Shown: in pieces, positions 12,306 to 25,229 of the stretch
Numbering within the stretch: the first letter of the stretch is position 1
Layout: every line of letters starts with the position of its first letter
NCBI GenBank assembly: GCA_951804985.1
Contig: OX638130.1
Coordinates: forward strand, 113,349,593-113,413,592
Reading direction: 5' to 3'
Source of the DNA: Dryomyza anilis
Lineage: Eukaryota; Arthropoda; Insecta; Diptera; Dryomyzidae
Length of the DNA stretch: 64,000 nucleotides
The notes under the pieces: model-generated
The model's input: the letters and a program-made list of their open reading frames with translations, nothing else
Told to the model about the DNA's origin: nothing
Databases searched by the model: none
Position numbers and translations under genes: made by a program

Positions 12306-13370
12306 ATGCAAAAATGCATTATGTTTGTACTTATGTATTTTATTGTGATGACCTCTCATCTCTTTCTAGATCTTTACCTAAGTGCGTTGAATTATCTTAC
12401 GTCTCATGTACTCTTCTTAATAGCGTGCACAGTGGAAGAAATTATATCAGTCTCATTTATTATGAGTAAACTAAAAACAGTCCTTCAGGACAATTTCCAT
12501 TTCCAACATATATCAGGGAAATCTCTTCGAGGGAATGTCCAATTAAAAAAGATATCGATGAGAGAAAGTATCCATTTGGTAAAATTCCAATTCTGTGAAA
12601 TATCATGGGAAAAATGTGCCTTCATTAGGGCCCAATCGAGAAAATGTTCTTTTCGACGAAATTTCTATGATCATATTTCCCATTCGGGAAAAGTTCTTTC
12701 AGGAATGTGTCCTGATAAATTTTAACGATCAGTTGTAGTTTTGTGATATTAATAGCTTTTTAAGCATTTCATACATAATATAAATAATTTATACATTTTA
12801 CTTATATTTTTCAATGTGCTATTATAGCAATGAACGTTTACTTCTCAACTGAGTGATAATTTCATAATGACACTTTTGCATTAGTTTGCCGAAAATTGGA
12901 AATTTTAATTCTACATGGTTCCTTGCAAACGCAACTAAGCGTTGTACAATTTCATTAAGTTCCTCCGTGGAAATAAGTAGCAAGTTTTGCTATTTTACCC
13001 TGGAGATTTTCACTGCAACCCTCCCTAACATTTTATTTTACTTGACACTTTGCGTGCTGTGGTTTTTTTGTTACTGTCAAATGGTCAACAAAATAAAATG
13101 ATGTGCAGAATAGAATGAAAAAATATCTAAAAGCATTTACATGTTAAATGCTGAACTAATATTATGGTTTTATATTTCTTCTATAACGTAAATTTAAGGA
13201 ATTTCGATACCCTAAGAAAGGTACAACGCAAATCTGAACCATGCCCGAATATTTTGATTACAAATGTTTGTCTAAATTATAATTAGGTGTCTGTGGTTTG
13301 TGTTATTATTTATTTTATTATATTCATATTGATTTATAATTGATTTTTTTTGTATTTCTATTCTATCATT
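12306..13370. other. Degenerate GGGAAATTTC-like tract, then unique DNA
   Basis: Between about 12470 and 12730 phrases such as GGGAAATCTCTTCGAGGGAA, GAAAATGTTCTTTTCGACGA and CCCATTCGGGAAAAGTTC alternate. They resemble the degenerate ATTCTTCCC/GGGAAAATT repeats at 43.7-45.7 kb. The 139-codon open frame at 12306-12725 runs through this tract and has no recognisable domain. The rest, to 13370, is unique AT-rich sequence with no feature that I can name. Confidence 0.45.
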
Positions 13371-14110
13371 GAAAGTTTCATTATGCCTTACCTCTCTCAA
13401 ATTTTGTAACTCAGCTGCTTAAAATTTGGTGACAGCACAAGTTGTTGCAATTAGGCAGTTCCCACCACAGAAAACAGCATTAAAACTGTCTCAAAAGAAG
13501 CTACACAATTTGCAATAAAATCCAGAATATCAACCACAGCAACCAGAGCCAGAACCACTACAAAACTCAACTTAAAACTGAAATGAAAATGTTGACAAAA
13601 ATTATAATGACATTTGGGATTTTATTTTTAATGTGTGTTGAGCAGTAGAAACTGTTGCTGTTGCTATTATTTTTGCTGCAGCAGTCGCTCTTGCTGTTGC
13701 TGTCGCTGCCGGTGGTATGTTGCTGGTTGGCTTTATTGCTCGATGACTGGCTGGATGACATGCGCAACAGGACTGCAATTTATGCCTTGGCGGCAACGGC
13801 GGCACTGACTCTGGCTGTGGCTGCTGCTGCTCGGGGAGTTTGCATCATTTTATTTATTTGGCGCAAAGTAATAAAACACATAAAACTCAGGCAAAAGACT
13901 ATCAGCAACTTTCATTACTCGGGGGGACATTGTTGATGATGACAAAAACTGGAAGATGTAGAAAAAAAGCAACCAGACTCTGGCAAAGATGCTGAAGAAG
14001 TCCTGAAGAGGTGCTGAAGATGTGGTAGCTCTAGCTATTGTTAGAAGATATTGCTTAGAGTATAAAGTAGCAACATAACGTACTGAGTTATAGAGTTGTT
14101 GCAAACTTTG
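13371..14110. other. Unique block with CTG/CAG-type runs
   Basis: A less AT-rich block. At 13649-13712 and 13795-13830 the plus strand is rich in TTGCTG/GCTGCT (CAG/CAA on the minus strand), the opa-like composition common in fly non-coding as well as coding DNA. Open frames on both strands (93 codons plus at 13655-13936; 66-84 codons minus) are by-products of this composition. No splice or promoter context was recognised. Confidence 0.45.
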
Positions 14111-14274
14111 CAGAGCATGTTTACTTTGTTTTAAAATTTAATAATTTTTTTTTCATTCTTTTATTTTCATTTTTATTGTTGGTGACAGTTTTTGTGGCAA
14201 CGATAAAAACTCTTAATCGTCTTAATGACTGCAATTTTAGTAATTCATTCAGGCTAAACACTGAAGCATATTCA

Positions 14275-15640
14275 AAAATTATTTATTTCGCTCAAAAATT
14301 AATATTTTAATTGTTCAATTAAATTGTTCACTAAAAGTTCAATGGTTCAACAAAATTTAATCTTTTACTAAAAATTCAATTTTTCACTTTAAATTAAATT
14401 TTTTAATTAAAATTAAATTTTTCAATAAAAATTCAAATTTTCACTAAAAAAAAATCAATTTTCCACAAAAATTCAATTTTCACTAGAAATTAAATTTTAC
14501 ACTTAAAATTAAATTTTTCACTAAAAAATCTATTTTTCACTCAAAAATTCAAATTTCACTAAGAATTCTATTTTTCGCTAAAAATTCAAATTTTCAATAA
14601 ATTTACATTTTTCACAGATAATTCAATATTTTACTCAAAATTCAAAATGTCACTGAAAATTGAATTTTTCACCAAAAATTCAATTTTTCACTAAAATTTA
14701 AAATGCTCACTAAAAATTTAAAATTTTTACTAAAAATTGAATTTTTCACTAAAAATTGAATTTTTCACCTAAAATTCAAATTTTCACTTACAATTCTATT
14801 TTTCACTAAAAATTCAAATTTTTACTAAAGTTAAATTTTTCACTGATAATTCAATATTTGACTCAAAATTCAATATTTTACTCAAAATTCAATTTTCATT
14901 AAAAATTCAATTTTTCACTAACAATTCAAATTTTCAATAAAATTTCAAATTTTCACTAAAAATTCAATATTTGACTAAAAATGGTATTATTCACTAAAAA
15001 TTGAATTTTTCGCTAAAAATTGTATTATTCACTAAAAATTTAATTTTTCACTAAAAAAACAATTTTTCACTTAAAATTCAATTTTTCACTAAAAATTCAG
15101 GTTTTCACAACAAATTTAATTTTTCACTAAAAACTCAATTTTTCACCTAAAATTTAATTTTTCATTAAAAAATTGAATTTTACACTAAAAATCCAATTTT
15201 CACTAAAAATTCAATTTTTCACTAAAAAATTCAAATTTTCACTAAAATTTCAAATTTTCACTAAAAATTCAAATTTTCACTAAAAATTGTGCTTTTCACT
15301 AAAAATTGAATTTTTCATTAAAAATTCAAATTTTCACTAACAATTCTATTTTTCAATAAAAATTCAAATTTTTACTAAAATTACATTTTTCACTGATAAT
15401 TCAATATTTGATTTTCACTAAAAATTCAATTTTGCACTAAAAATTCGATTTTTCACTAAAATTTCAATTATTCACTAAAAGTTCAATTTTTCACTAAAAA
15501 TTCAATTTTTCACTAAAAATTCAATTTTTCACTAAAAATTCAATTTTTCACTAAAAATTCAATTTTTCACTAAAAATTCAATTTTTCACTAAAAATTCAA
15601 TTTTTCACTAAAAATTCAATTGTTCACTAAAAACCCATTA
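14275..15640 (+). repeat. 19-bp minisatellite (CAATTTTTCACTAAAAATT)n
   Basis: About 1.37 kb of tandem CAATTTTTCACTAAAAATT (19 bp). It is degenerate at the left, with unit lengths from 17 to 21 bp and many substitutions, and nearly perfect at 15490-15620, a gradient that suggests recent expansion at the right edge. The same unit recurs at 25.23-25.57 kb, and a variant with CAG for CAC at 19.67-20.49 kb. Each unit contains a T5 and an A5 tract and is about 1.8 helical turns long. Confidence 0.95.
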
Positions 15641-16770
15641 AATTTTACAAAAATGAAAAAGTTTTAATATTTCTTTAAGTGCATAAAAAATATGTCGCAA
15701 TGTCCTTTCATTTCGAGCATTTATGGCCTTCATCAAAATGTACTCTGCCTGTTGTTGCATGTGTGCACTGGTACAGAGTAAGTAAGGCCGCATAAAGGAC
15801 ATTTGCACGCACACTTTGCTGCATTTTGCAACACACACCCACTACCACATGCCTCACACAAACACTTTGTACACATCAAACAAAGCGCCTGCACAATAAC
15901 GGAAAAAAGCTGAATTAAGTTGAAAGTTCTAAAGTGATTGCAAAAGCAACACTCGCGCACAAATAACAAAAAGAGACAAATGGTGCAACCAACGACGTGA
16001 CGTATTCGAATTAAGTAAAATGAAGTGTGAGCTGCATCTATTTCACTCTGCTGTCTTTCAGTCGGTTGGTCGTTTGGTCTGTCGATCGTTTGGTCCTTGG
16101 GTCCTTCTGTGGGTGGTTGCATGACAGAAAACTACTTTTTATTTAATTGAAATTTTGTGGTGAATGAACGACGAAGTGGTTCACGTGCATGTTGCATCAT
16201 GAATTCCTTTGCGTCGTCGTGGTCGTCTTGAAGTAAAATTTACTCTTTCGGCTGCAATGCCATCAACAACTTTGTGGCTCTAATAATTTTTATTTTTTGC
16301 AGCAGCCACACTAGCACGCCTTCACTATGTCTCTGTGTCAGTTATGACATTAAAATTTGTGAGCCATTCAGTCGCATGGGGAAAAAATGCCAAAGAAAAG
16401 TAATTTAAAACTCTGTACAAAGCTCTGTAGTATGATACAATTTAATTGCAGTTATATTTTAAATTTTTTCTTAATTCTATTTCCGTTTGTTTTCAAAATA
16501 GTAGTTCAAAACTGGAAAATCTGAAGCAAATTATTTCCATATTAGTTGTATAGTGGTTGAAAATTGCACAGAGAAACTGCAATTTTTTAATCATTTGTAT
16601 TTCATTGAGAAAACGATTATAAAACAATTATTTCCAAAATTGGTTTGATAATGGTTGAAAAGTAGGCACACATAGAATAAACATTTTTGTTCTATGAAGG
16701 TACAAAACTTTGTATGTACTCTGCAAAATATTCGTATATTGATTTTATAGCATTTTAGCTTCATACACGT
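15641..16770. other. Unique sequence, no gene seen
   Basis: Mostly unique. At 16060-16105 phrases of the form GGTCGTTTGGTC / GATCGTTTGGTCC form a short local duplication. A 129-codon open frame on the minus strand (15733-16122) starts in this duplication and is Cys-rich downstream; no domain is recognisable and I do not call it. The stretch 15840-16390 is less AT-rich than its flanks. Confidence 0.45.
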
Positions 16771-16774
16771 TTTA

Positions 16775-17300
16775 GCAATGTTTTATACATGTTTTAAAAA
16801 TGTTTTATAAATGTTTTATAAATGTTTTATAAAGTTTTTTATAAATGCTTTGTAAATGTTTTATAAATGTTTTAGAATGTTTTATAAATGTTTTATAAAT
16901 GTTTAATAAATATTTCATAAATATTTCATAAATGTTTTATAAATGTTTCATAAATGTTTTATAAATGTTTTATAAATGTTTTATAAATGTTTTATAAATG
17001 TTTTATAAATGTTTTGTTAATGTTTTATAAATGTTTCATAAATGTTTTATTAATGTTTTAAAAATGTTTTAAAAATGTTTTAAAAATGTTTTATAAATGT
17101 TTTGTAAGTGTTTTATAAATGTTTTGTAACTATTTTATAAATGTTTTGTAAATGTTTTATTCATGTTTTATAAATGGTTTTAAATATTTAATAAATGTTT
17201 TATAAATGTTTTATAAATATTTTATAAATGTTTAATAAATGTTTTATAAATGTTTTATAAATGTTTTTTAAATGTTTTATAAGTCTTTTATAAAAGTTTT
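16775..17300 (+). repeat. 11-bp minisatellite (TTTTATAAATG)n
   Basis: About 520 bp of tandem TTTTATAAATG (11 bp) with scattered changes (GTAAATG, AAAAATG, CATAAATG). The reverse complement, AAAACATTTAT, is the array B unit at 5.67-6.82 kb (AAACATTTAT) plus one A, so this is an 11-bp member of the same family. The TATAAA motif appears in most units. Confidence 0.93.
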
Positions 17301-18130
17301 GTAATGAAGAACTTGTAAATTAATATTTGAAGAATTATTCATATTGTCCAATTGTTTGTTACCCTTAGAAGTACAATTTTGGCTTTCATTTATTTTTAAA
17401 TTCATTGCAACATTTTTCATCTACTGCTACTACTATTACTACGCTCATCTAATAAAGTGTGAACATGTGTCTCTCACTATCAATGAATATCCCGAGGATA
17501 AAAATACAAACTCCAACAGTGATTAATGATGTCAAAATGGGGACGATTCGCAAGAGTACGACGGACACTTGGAGAGTAGCCAACAATTGAAACATAGAGC
17601 GATGCTCAAAATTATGGTAGTTGAGAAGGAAAAATATTAGATAAAGTAGCAAATGCATTGTGGCGTTAAAATTATATTCCGGCGCCACAATTAATTTTGA
17701 TGTTGAACTAAAAACTTCAATAAAAAGTGAATATAAAATAGAAAGCGGGAAGAAATTAATAAAGAGTGGAAAAATGGTAAAGCGCTAATGGAAGGTAAAG
17801 TAAGAAAATGACAGGTAATGCAAAATAAAGTTAGGAAATGTGAAATAATTTGAGGTACAGAATATAAAGTGAGGTAAAGAAGAATAAGTGATGGAAAAAA
17901 GTAAACATTGTATCCAATAAAAATAAGGTATAAATGGTAAAGGAGGAAAAAGAGAAGATATATTGTGGATAAGGAAGATAAAACGAGAAAAATAAGATAA
18001 CATTAAAATATAGAAGTAAAGGAAGAAATTACTACTAGTCAGGGGAAAAAAAGTAAGGAAATGGAAGACATATTGAGTTAAATGAAAATAATGCGCGGTA
18101 TTCTGTGGTATAAAGAGCAAGTACGAAAAA
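17301..18130. other. Unique DNA, then purine-rich degenerate tract
   Basis: From about 17700 to 18130 the plus strand is strongly purine-rich, with loose recurrence of GGTAAAG, GGAAATG and AGGAAGA phrases. This strand bias removes stop codons from the minus strand and explains the 111-codon Phe-, Tyr- and Ser-rich open frame at 17785-18120, which I reject as a gene. 17301-17700 is unremarkable AT-rich DNA. Confidence 0.5.
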
Positions 18131-19671
18131 CGAAACTTGAAGTAAAAAACTTCATAATAAATTATAACTGATGCTGTTGATGCTCACGATGATGAGAATG
18201 GAAGTGTAGAGTGTAGTAGTGACGAGGGTAGTTGAGGGTTAATTTGAGTGATGTATTACAGCGGTAACAACAAAAACAATATATAACTGAGTTGGTACAA
18301 ATGTGGACCAACGAAATAAGGATGTTTTTTTTATTTCATTTATATTTTTGTAGTGCGTATGTCCAACACTCTGACAGTTCAAATAAAAGTTGGAAATACA
18401 GGAAACAAGTGGTTGAGGTAGTAATGTGGGTGATGCTGTTGGTTTTGCAATTTGTTACTGTTGATGAAAATTTGCGGTTGAGGTTGCTGGGTGTACACAG
18501 AAGGTTTTTTTTTTTAAATATCAATTTTTGTCAAAAAGTTGAACACAACAAGGGGTGTAAGGTTTGAGAAAAAATAAATAAATAATAAAAAGTTAAATTT
18601 TCACTATCAACTGACAGCAAATCGATTTGACTGACAATTATGGAATTGCTTATTTTGGAACTGCAAGGTGTCGAGGTGTGTGTGACACACGCAAAGAAAA
18701 ATTTTAATTTTCACAAATGACGATCTTTACGAACTAAGTTTGTACCAAATGAAAATTTAACATTTTTTTATTTATTGCAGACTTAGCACGTTCTCTGCAA
18801 ACATTTTTTTTCGTGTTTTTTTATTTCTTTGACTTTCATCTGTTGCCTCTTGATACTCCAAAGCACAGCCGCACATTTTTTTGCCAATTCTAATTAATTT
18901 CACACAAAGCCAGCGAAACCACATAACGCACGGCAAGAAACTTTAGCGCCTAAAATTATGTCTGCCATTATTTTACATCTGCATCACACTCTAAACCAGA
19001 GACAGAAAACGTAACAGACACAGAATGGGTTAGAGTGAGTAAGACATATATCTCATGGGTGTGGCAGAATGTCTAAGTGAATGAATGAGTGAAAAAGCGA
19101 CAGGCATTAATTGACTCAACTCAACGTTACTTTTGAATTTGAATTTTAAAACGTTGGCGCGCTGTGCTGTGGCTGACAGCTTTTTAATTGGCTTCAAATA
19201 CAATTGACTTCATTTGTTAGTTGGATGTGTGAGTGTGTAATGTTATATGTCTGTCCATGAGTGATTGCCGTATATTTAGCAGCAGCAAAACTGTTAAAAT
19301 TATTAAAATAAAAAATGGTGAAAGAAAAATCAATTACTCACTTGCCGCACGTGGCGCTTTCAATTGTCTTGTTTTAAACATTTTTGTTTTATTTTTTTGT
19401 TCTAATTAATCAACGTTGTTTTGTACACGTTGCTGCAGCACCTGTTGCTATGCAAATTTATTTGTATTTTGTTGCTGTCAGTAGAGAAAAACTAATTAAA
19501 ATGGTGTTGTAAAGTTATCAATAATTGTGAAGCCATTTAAAATGCTAGGTAATCATTGAAAAATTCCAAAAGTTTTTTCAAATGTGGTGAAAGTTTTTGA
19601 GAAGCTTTAGAAAACATGTTAAAGGTAATTAAAATACCATTTAATAAAAAAATGTTTTCCCTACAAAAAAA
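18131..19671. other. Unique sequence, no gene seen
   Basis: Moderately AT-rich unique DNA. 18590-19320 is among the less repetitive stretches of the window and could contain conserved non-coding elements, but there is no sequence signature that I can name. At its right edge (19655-19740) T and A runs lead into the next minisatellite. Confidence 0.4.
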
Positions 19672-20492
19672 AAATTCAGTAAAAATTCAATATTTTTTTT
19701 TTTAGTAAAAAAAACTTTTTTTTCAGTAATATTTTCAATAAAAATTAATATTTTCAATAAAAATTAAATTTTTCAGTAAAAATTAAATTTTTCAGTAAAA
19801 ATTAAATTTTTCACTAAAAATTCAATTTTTCACTAAAAATTAAATTTTTCAGTAAAATTCAATTTTTCAGTTAAAATTAAATTTTTCAGTAAAAATTCAA
19901 TTTTTCAGTAAAAATTCAATTTTTCAGTAAAAATTCAATTTTTCAGTAAAAATTCAATTTTTCAGTAAAAATTCAATTTTTCAGTAAAAATTCAATTTTA
20001 CAGTAAAAATTCAATTTTTCAGTAAAAATTCAATTTTTCAGTAAAAATTCAATTTTTCAGTAAAAATTCAATTTTTCAGTAAAAATTAAATTTTTCAGTA
20101 AAAATTAATTTTTTCAGTAAAAATTAAATTTTTCAGTAAAAATTAATTTTTTCAGTAAAAATTCACTTTTTCAGTAAAAATTCACTTTTTCAGTAAAAAT
20201 TCACTTTTTCAGTAAAAATTCACTTTTTCAGTAAAAATAAATATTTCAGTAAAAATTCAAATTTTCAAAAAAAATTTAATTTTTCAATATAAATTCAATT
20301 TTCAGTAAAAATTCAGTTTTCAGTAAAAACTAAATTTTAAGAAAAATTTCTTCAATAACAATTCTTCAGTAAAAAATAAAATTTATAGTCAAAAGTTATT
20401 TTTTCAGTAAATATTCTGTTGTTCAGTAAAAATTCTTTATTCAGTACAAATTAAATTTCTCAGTAAAAATTAATAATTAAATTTTTCACTAA
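19672..20492 (+). repeat. 19-bp minisatellite (CAATTTTTCAGTAAAAATT)n
   Basis: About 800 bp of tandem CAATTTTTCAGTAAAAATT (19 bp), nearly perfect at 19880-20080. A local variant block uses CACTTTTTCAGTAAAAATT (about 20160-20230). It differs from the 14.3- and 25.2-kb arrays by a single fixed base (CAG for CAC), and the left edge (about 19800-19850) contains interspersed CAC units, so the two types co-exist and one has taken over. Confidence 0.95.
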
Positions 20493-21540
20493 AGAAAAAC
20501 AACAAAAGTATTATGCAGGATAATTCAAAAATAAAATAAAATTGATTTTGCCCTGCAATGTTTCATTAGCAATCAATTGTTAGCAAACCAATTAAAAATG
20601 CAAAAATCCGCTGAAAGGCAAAGCGTTGCTTTAACAATCACTATACAAAAAAAAAGGAAAACATTAAAAAAGCCACATTTTTAGCAAAGCAAATTGCAAC
20701 ATGTAACAACAATAACAAGTAAAATGGGAAACATTTTCAACGAAAATTGTTAATTAACAAAAACTGTGGTCACAGCACAGGAAGTTGAGTGGGTTGCTCT
20801 ATAAACAAAATATGAAATTCGACAAAACCAAGAACCAAAAAACCGCCGCCTACACCAAACGAAGAAACCGCTAAAATGCGCCTTGAAAACGAAAACAAGG
20901 AATTATTTTTTTTTGTAATTTGTTTTTTTTTTTTTTTTTTTGGTAATTTTTATTCGTGCAAAATTATGTGGAATTCATGCGGAAATACAAAATGTTGAAA
21001 ATTTGAAAAAAATATAGCAGCTCTACAGATATTGTATTGAGGTTTTCTGTTCCGATACTACTTTGGGTGGGTTTTGAGTTTCAGTTTGTAGTTTTTGTTG
21101 GTGCTCCTTTGAGTTGGTTGTAGCCTGAAAAATTGCAACTAAAATTTACATTTTGAAATATTCATTGGATTTTTCATTCATTGTACATATTTTTTGTTGT
21201 ATGTGCATTAGAGAAAAAAAAATGTTTCTTTATGGGTCCTGTGCAATGTCATGCTTCGAACATATTTTGCAAATTTGCTGTTTTGCCTGTCGATCGTTGT
21301 AAGACTGCAATTTATTTGAACACAAATACATGCAGAAAGTTATAAGTCGCACTGAGGTAAGAAACAGTTGCAATTACAGCAGTCAATTCTATTGAAAATC
21401 CCACTTAAGTTTTGCATAAACGTTTTATGGCAGGATGTGCTAACTAATGGATTTTGCGTGGGTGGTGCAGTGGGTTTTTACTTAACTTGAACCATACTAT
21501 TTTTACAAATTGTCTCTAAATAAATTAAAGAACATTTTAT
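20493..21540. other. Unique sequence with a 19-T run
   Basis: AT-rich unique DNA. A run of 19 T begins at 20923. 20570-20880 is A-rich with CAACAA-type phrases. No open frame of note and no mobile-element end was recognised. Confidence 0.45.
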
Positions 21541-23340
21541 AAATTTTATATTTTTGAAAATTGTATCATTTTGAAAATTGTTTCATTTTTAAAAATTACT
21601 GAACTTAAAATTATATGATTATAGAAAGTTATTTAAGTTTGAAACTGATGTAATTTGGAAAGTTCTATGTTATTGTTATTTGCTTTCATTCAAAAACTAT
21701 TTAAATGCGAAAATTCAAAATCTATAAAATTTTTAAAAATTCTGAAAATTTAAATAGTTTTTAATATTTCAAAGGTTTTATAAGTGCTACTTATATTTCA
21801 TGATTTCTCAAAGTTTCTTATAAGTTTTCAATAGTTCGAACATTTTTTAAAGATTTCCTTATGGATTTTTAGTGGCTTCTTAATGGTTGCATAGGCTTGT
21901 CAATGGTTTTTTAATGTCTATCGTAAAGAAATTAAATAGTATCTTTAAGCTTTCTTAATGATTCCTATACATTTTCTTAATGGTTTTTTAGTGGTTTGCA
22001 AATTGTATAAAACTTGTCACTCAATGGTTTTATTATGGTTCTATAAAGGTTACCTAATTGCTAACAAATTTCTTTAAAATTTTTATTGTTTCGTTTTCGA
22101 CAATTATTATTGGTTTCTTAATATTTTCATAAGTTTTTTTTTATAGTTTTACTTTTTTTTAAATTATTACTTAATGGTTTCTTAATGATTTTTTAATGGT
22201 TTCATTAAGGTTTCTTAATGGTTTCATGAAGGTTTCATATTGGTTTCTTAATGGTTTCTTAATTAATTCTTAACACTTTCCTAATTGAAACTAAAATGTT
22301 CCACAATAGTTTCACAATAGTTCCACATAAGTTCTGCAATGGTTCCACAATGGTTCCACAATGGTTCCATAATGGTTCCATAATGGTTCCACAATGGTTC
22401 CACAATGGTTTCCCAATAATTTCCTAATGGTTTCTTAATAGTGTTTCAATGGTTTTTAAGTTTCTTAGTGGTTCCTAAAAGATTTATAAATGGTTGCTTA
22501 ATGGTTTATAAAAGATTTCACAATGGTTTCTTCATAATTTCCTATGGCGCTTTTTATTGTTTATTAGGTTTGTAAAAAACTTCTATATATAAAAACTTCT
22601 ATATATCTTTTAATAGTTTCTTAATGGTTTTATAAAGATTTATAAATGGTTATGGTTTTTTTCATAGCTTTTAATGCTTTCTTAATGGAGAAAAGATTTT
22701 TTATAGTTTCTCTAAGGTTTCCTAATAGTTTCCTAGTATTTCCTTGATGGCTTCTTAATAGTTTCATAGTGGTTTCTTAAAGGTTTATAATGTTTAGTTA
22801 ATGAATTCTAAGAAATTACATAATGGTTTCTTAATGATTTCTTAATGGTTTATAAAGGAAGTATTCTAGAAACCATTAATATTTCAAAATACTTCCTTTT
22901 GGTTTCTCAAAGGTTTCTTAATGGTTTTTAAATGGGTTATTAATGGTTTCTAAAATACTCCTTTTTTGGTTTCTAAAGAGTTTTGTAATGGTTTTAAAAT
23001 AGTTTCATAGTGGTTTTTTTATTAGATTTATAATCGTTTCTTTTATGTTTCTTAAAGATTAATAAATGGTTACCTAATGAATTATAAAAGATTTCATAAA
23101 GGTAATACATTGTTTTAAAATATTAATGAAATGGTTTCTTGTGGTTTTAGAATAGCTTCTGAAATGTTCTTGAAGGTTTCCCAATGGTCTCTTGAAGATT
23201 TCTTAATGGATTCTCAAGGTTTTCTTAATGGGTTTCTTATAATTATCTGATTGTTTCCACTGGTATCTTAAAAATATCTTTTAGGTTTTATCTTAATAAT
23301 TTTTTAAAAAAGTTTATTTAATGTTTTCTTAATATATATT
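21541..23340 (+). repeat. Degenerate TTTCTTAATGG repeats
   Basis: About 1.8 kb in which TTTCTTAATGG, TTTCATAATGG and GGTTCCACAAT phrases recur at roughly 11-bp spacing but with heavy decay. The best-preserved stretches are 22165-22260 (TTTCTTAATGG) and 22330-22410 (GGTTCCACAAT and GGTTCCATAAT units). Fragments with TATAAA-containing variants recur to about 23100. No open reading frame of note lies here. Confidence 0.82.
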
Positions 23341-24210
23341 TTTTTATTAATTTTTTATTCATTTTAATATTTAATATTTTATAATATAAGAAAAATGTTT
23401 AAAAATATATAACAAAAACTCTTCGCACCTTTCAAATTCCGTTTGGATTTTTTTTTTAAACATTGAAATACTTGCACAGCAACGATTAAATAGTTTTTTT
23501 TTTCAAAACCATATAACATACTTTTAAGTGTAGCAACCACTCTAGTTAGACGTACGAACAGGCCGCAGCAATCATAAAATTGCAAAGTAACAGCCAGCAA
23601 CTATTAGCATCAAGTCGTAGCAATTTTTATGTGAAAAACTTTTGTTGCTGCTGCTGTTGCTCTAGCTATTGCTGTTGATGCTGATGTTACTGGCTTTTGT
23701 TTTAAGTGAAACTCTTCAAATGAAACTCTTCACAACACACAAGTAATAACAGCAAAACTAAATAATATAGAAACACATCAGCAATAAAAATGCAAGCAAC
23801 AAAAGACGATGAAGAAGAGCAACAACAGTTGAAACAACAAGAACAATAACAGCAACAACCGCAGCATTTTATTACAGCTGTTTCTCATTTTCTTCTATTG
23901 TTTTTATTTTATTTTTACATTTTTATTTAATTCTTTTTATTTTTATTTTAGTTTTTATTTAATTTTTGCCAGATACATAACTTAGTCTTATTCCACTTTA
24001 TATGCATAAAGTAGATGGCGTAACTTGCTCTGCATAAAAAATAAATATGCAAAAAATAAATATATATTTTATTCTGCGGTTGTTGCGGTTGAGTTTTTAC
24101 TGTAGTTGTTCGTGCTGCAAATATAGTGAAAAAGATTTATTTTCGCAACTTTTCTCTTAAGAAGTACTTCTTTGTTTTCATGTGTTTCATGTATTACTCA
24201 GTTACTGTAT
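23341..24210. other. Unique sequence with CAG/CAA runs
   Basis: Unique DNA with opa-type composition: GCTGCTGTTGCTC-like at 23646-23690 and CAACAA/CAGCAA runs at 23818-23865. T-rich simple sequence follows at 23885-23960. The 73-codon minus-strand open frame at 23379-23600 has no recognisable domain. No gene is called. Confidence 0.45.
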
Positions 24211-24260
24211 GTTATAATAATAATAATAATAATAATAAAAATAATAGTAATAATAATATA
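24211..24260 (+). repeat. (TAA)n microsatellite
   Basis: About 50 bp of ATAATAATAATA simple repeat with a few interruptions (AAAAATAATAGTAATAATAATA at the right). Confidence 0.9.
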
Positions 24261-24413
24261 GAAATGAATTGATGTTGCTCATACGTCGTGTGGTGTGACA
24301 GAATACAACATTCAGTTGATTGTAGTTAGTAGTAGCAATAAATGCCAGATTGCATTGTGTAGCATACATAAATTAAAGCTATAAGCTAAGCATAAAATAT
24401 ATAGTTAAAATTA

Positions 24414-24560
24414 ATTTTGAAAATATTTTAAAATGTATAATTTTGAAAATTGTAGAATTTTGAAAATTGTACAATTTTGAAAATTGTACAATTTTGGAAA
24501 ATGTATAATTTTGAAATTTTATTAATGGAAAATGTACAATTTTGAAAATTTAAAAAATTA
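24414..24560 (+). repeat. 17-bp repeat AATTTTGAAAATTGTAC
   Basis: Four to five units of AATTTTGAAAATTGTAC (17 bp), decaying on both sides. At the unit joins the sequence AAAATTGTACAATTTT is a perfect 16-bp palindrome that occurs twice, which gives the tract short cruciform-forming potential. Confidence 0.8.
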
Positions 24561-24660
24561 TTTAATTTCATATATTTGGAATTTTAAATTTCATTTTTGA
24601 AAATTATAAAATTTTTTAAGTTTATCTAAATATTTCATAACTAGCTAAAAACCCTTTTAG

Positions 24661-25130
24661 AATTGCACAAGGTGCTGGCTGCCTACGACTTTAAGCCCTG
24701 TGCGGCGCCGCCTGACAGCTGCGTGACAGGCGTCGCGTCACGTCTCTTAATTAAGTCGTGACAACGAATGCCTCTCAGCAATTTTGCTTTCACCCTAAGT
24801 ATGTCGTTCAGTCTGACATGCTTTGCCATGTGTCGTGGGTTTTAGGCAAATTATATGCTCTACTCTGACTAAATCTGCGGCTGTTTCTGTGCCACATTAC
24901 ACCGACTTAAAGCCGTAAAAATATTCACTTGAATCGTAAAAGTTTCAACTGCTTCAAGTAATTCGGTCGCCAAAAAGTCCCACAAAAACAACTGTCAAAG
25001 GAGTGAAATTTTGAATAAGTCTTTTTGACACGCAACCCGACACAAAGGCAGACAGGCAAACAAATAGACAGTCAGACAGACAGTTGGATAAATGAAAAAT
25101 GCAGACGTGAAGAATGGAAAGAAAAAAAAA
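24661..25130. other. G+C-richer unique island
   Basis: This is the most G+C-rich stretch of any length in the window, with sharp edges against A/T minisatellites (24.41-24.65 kb and 25.2-25.57 kb). It holds several TGACAG motifs (for example 24713 and 24724) and an interrupted palindrome at 24737-24762 built from GTCACG and CGTGAC around CTTAATTAAG. TGACAG is the known core for Homothorax/Meis-type homeodomains and TTAATTAA is a generic homeodomain-type core, so a regulatory element is possible; this is inference only. No open reading frame of note is present. Confidence 0.4.
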
Positions 25131-25229
25131 ATTGTTATTTTGAGACTAATAAAAAATAAAAATTTTCTTAAATATTACAAAATATATTAAATTTGTTGAT
25201 TTGATATAAATTTATTATCAAATCAACAA

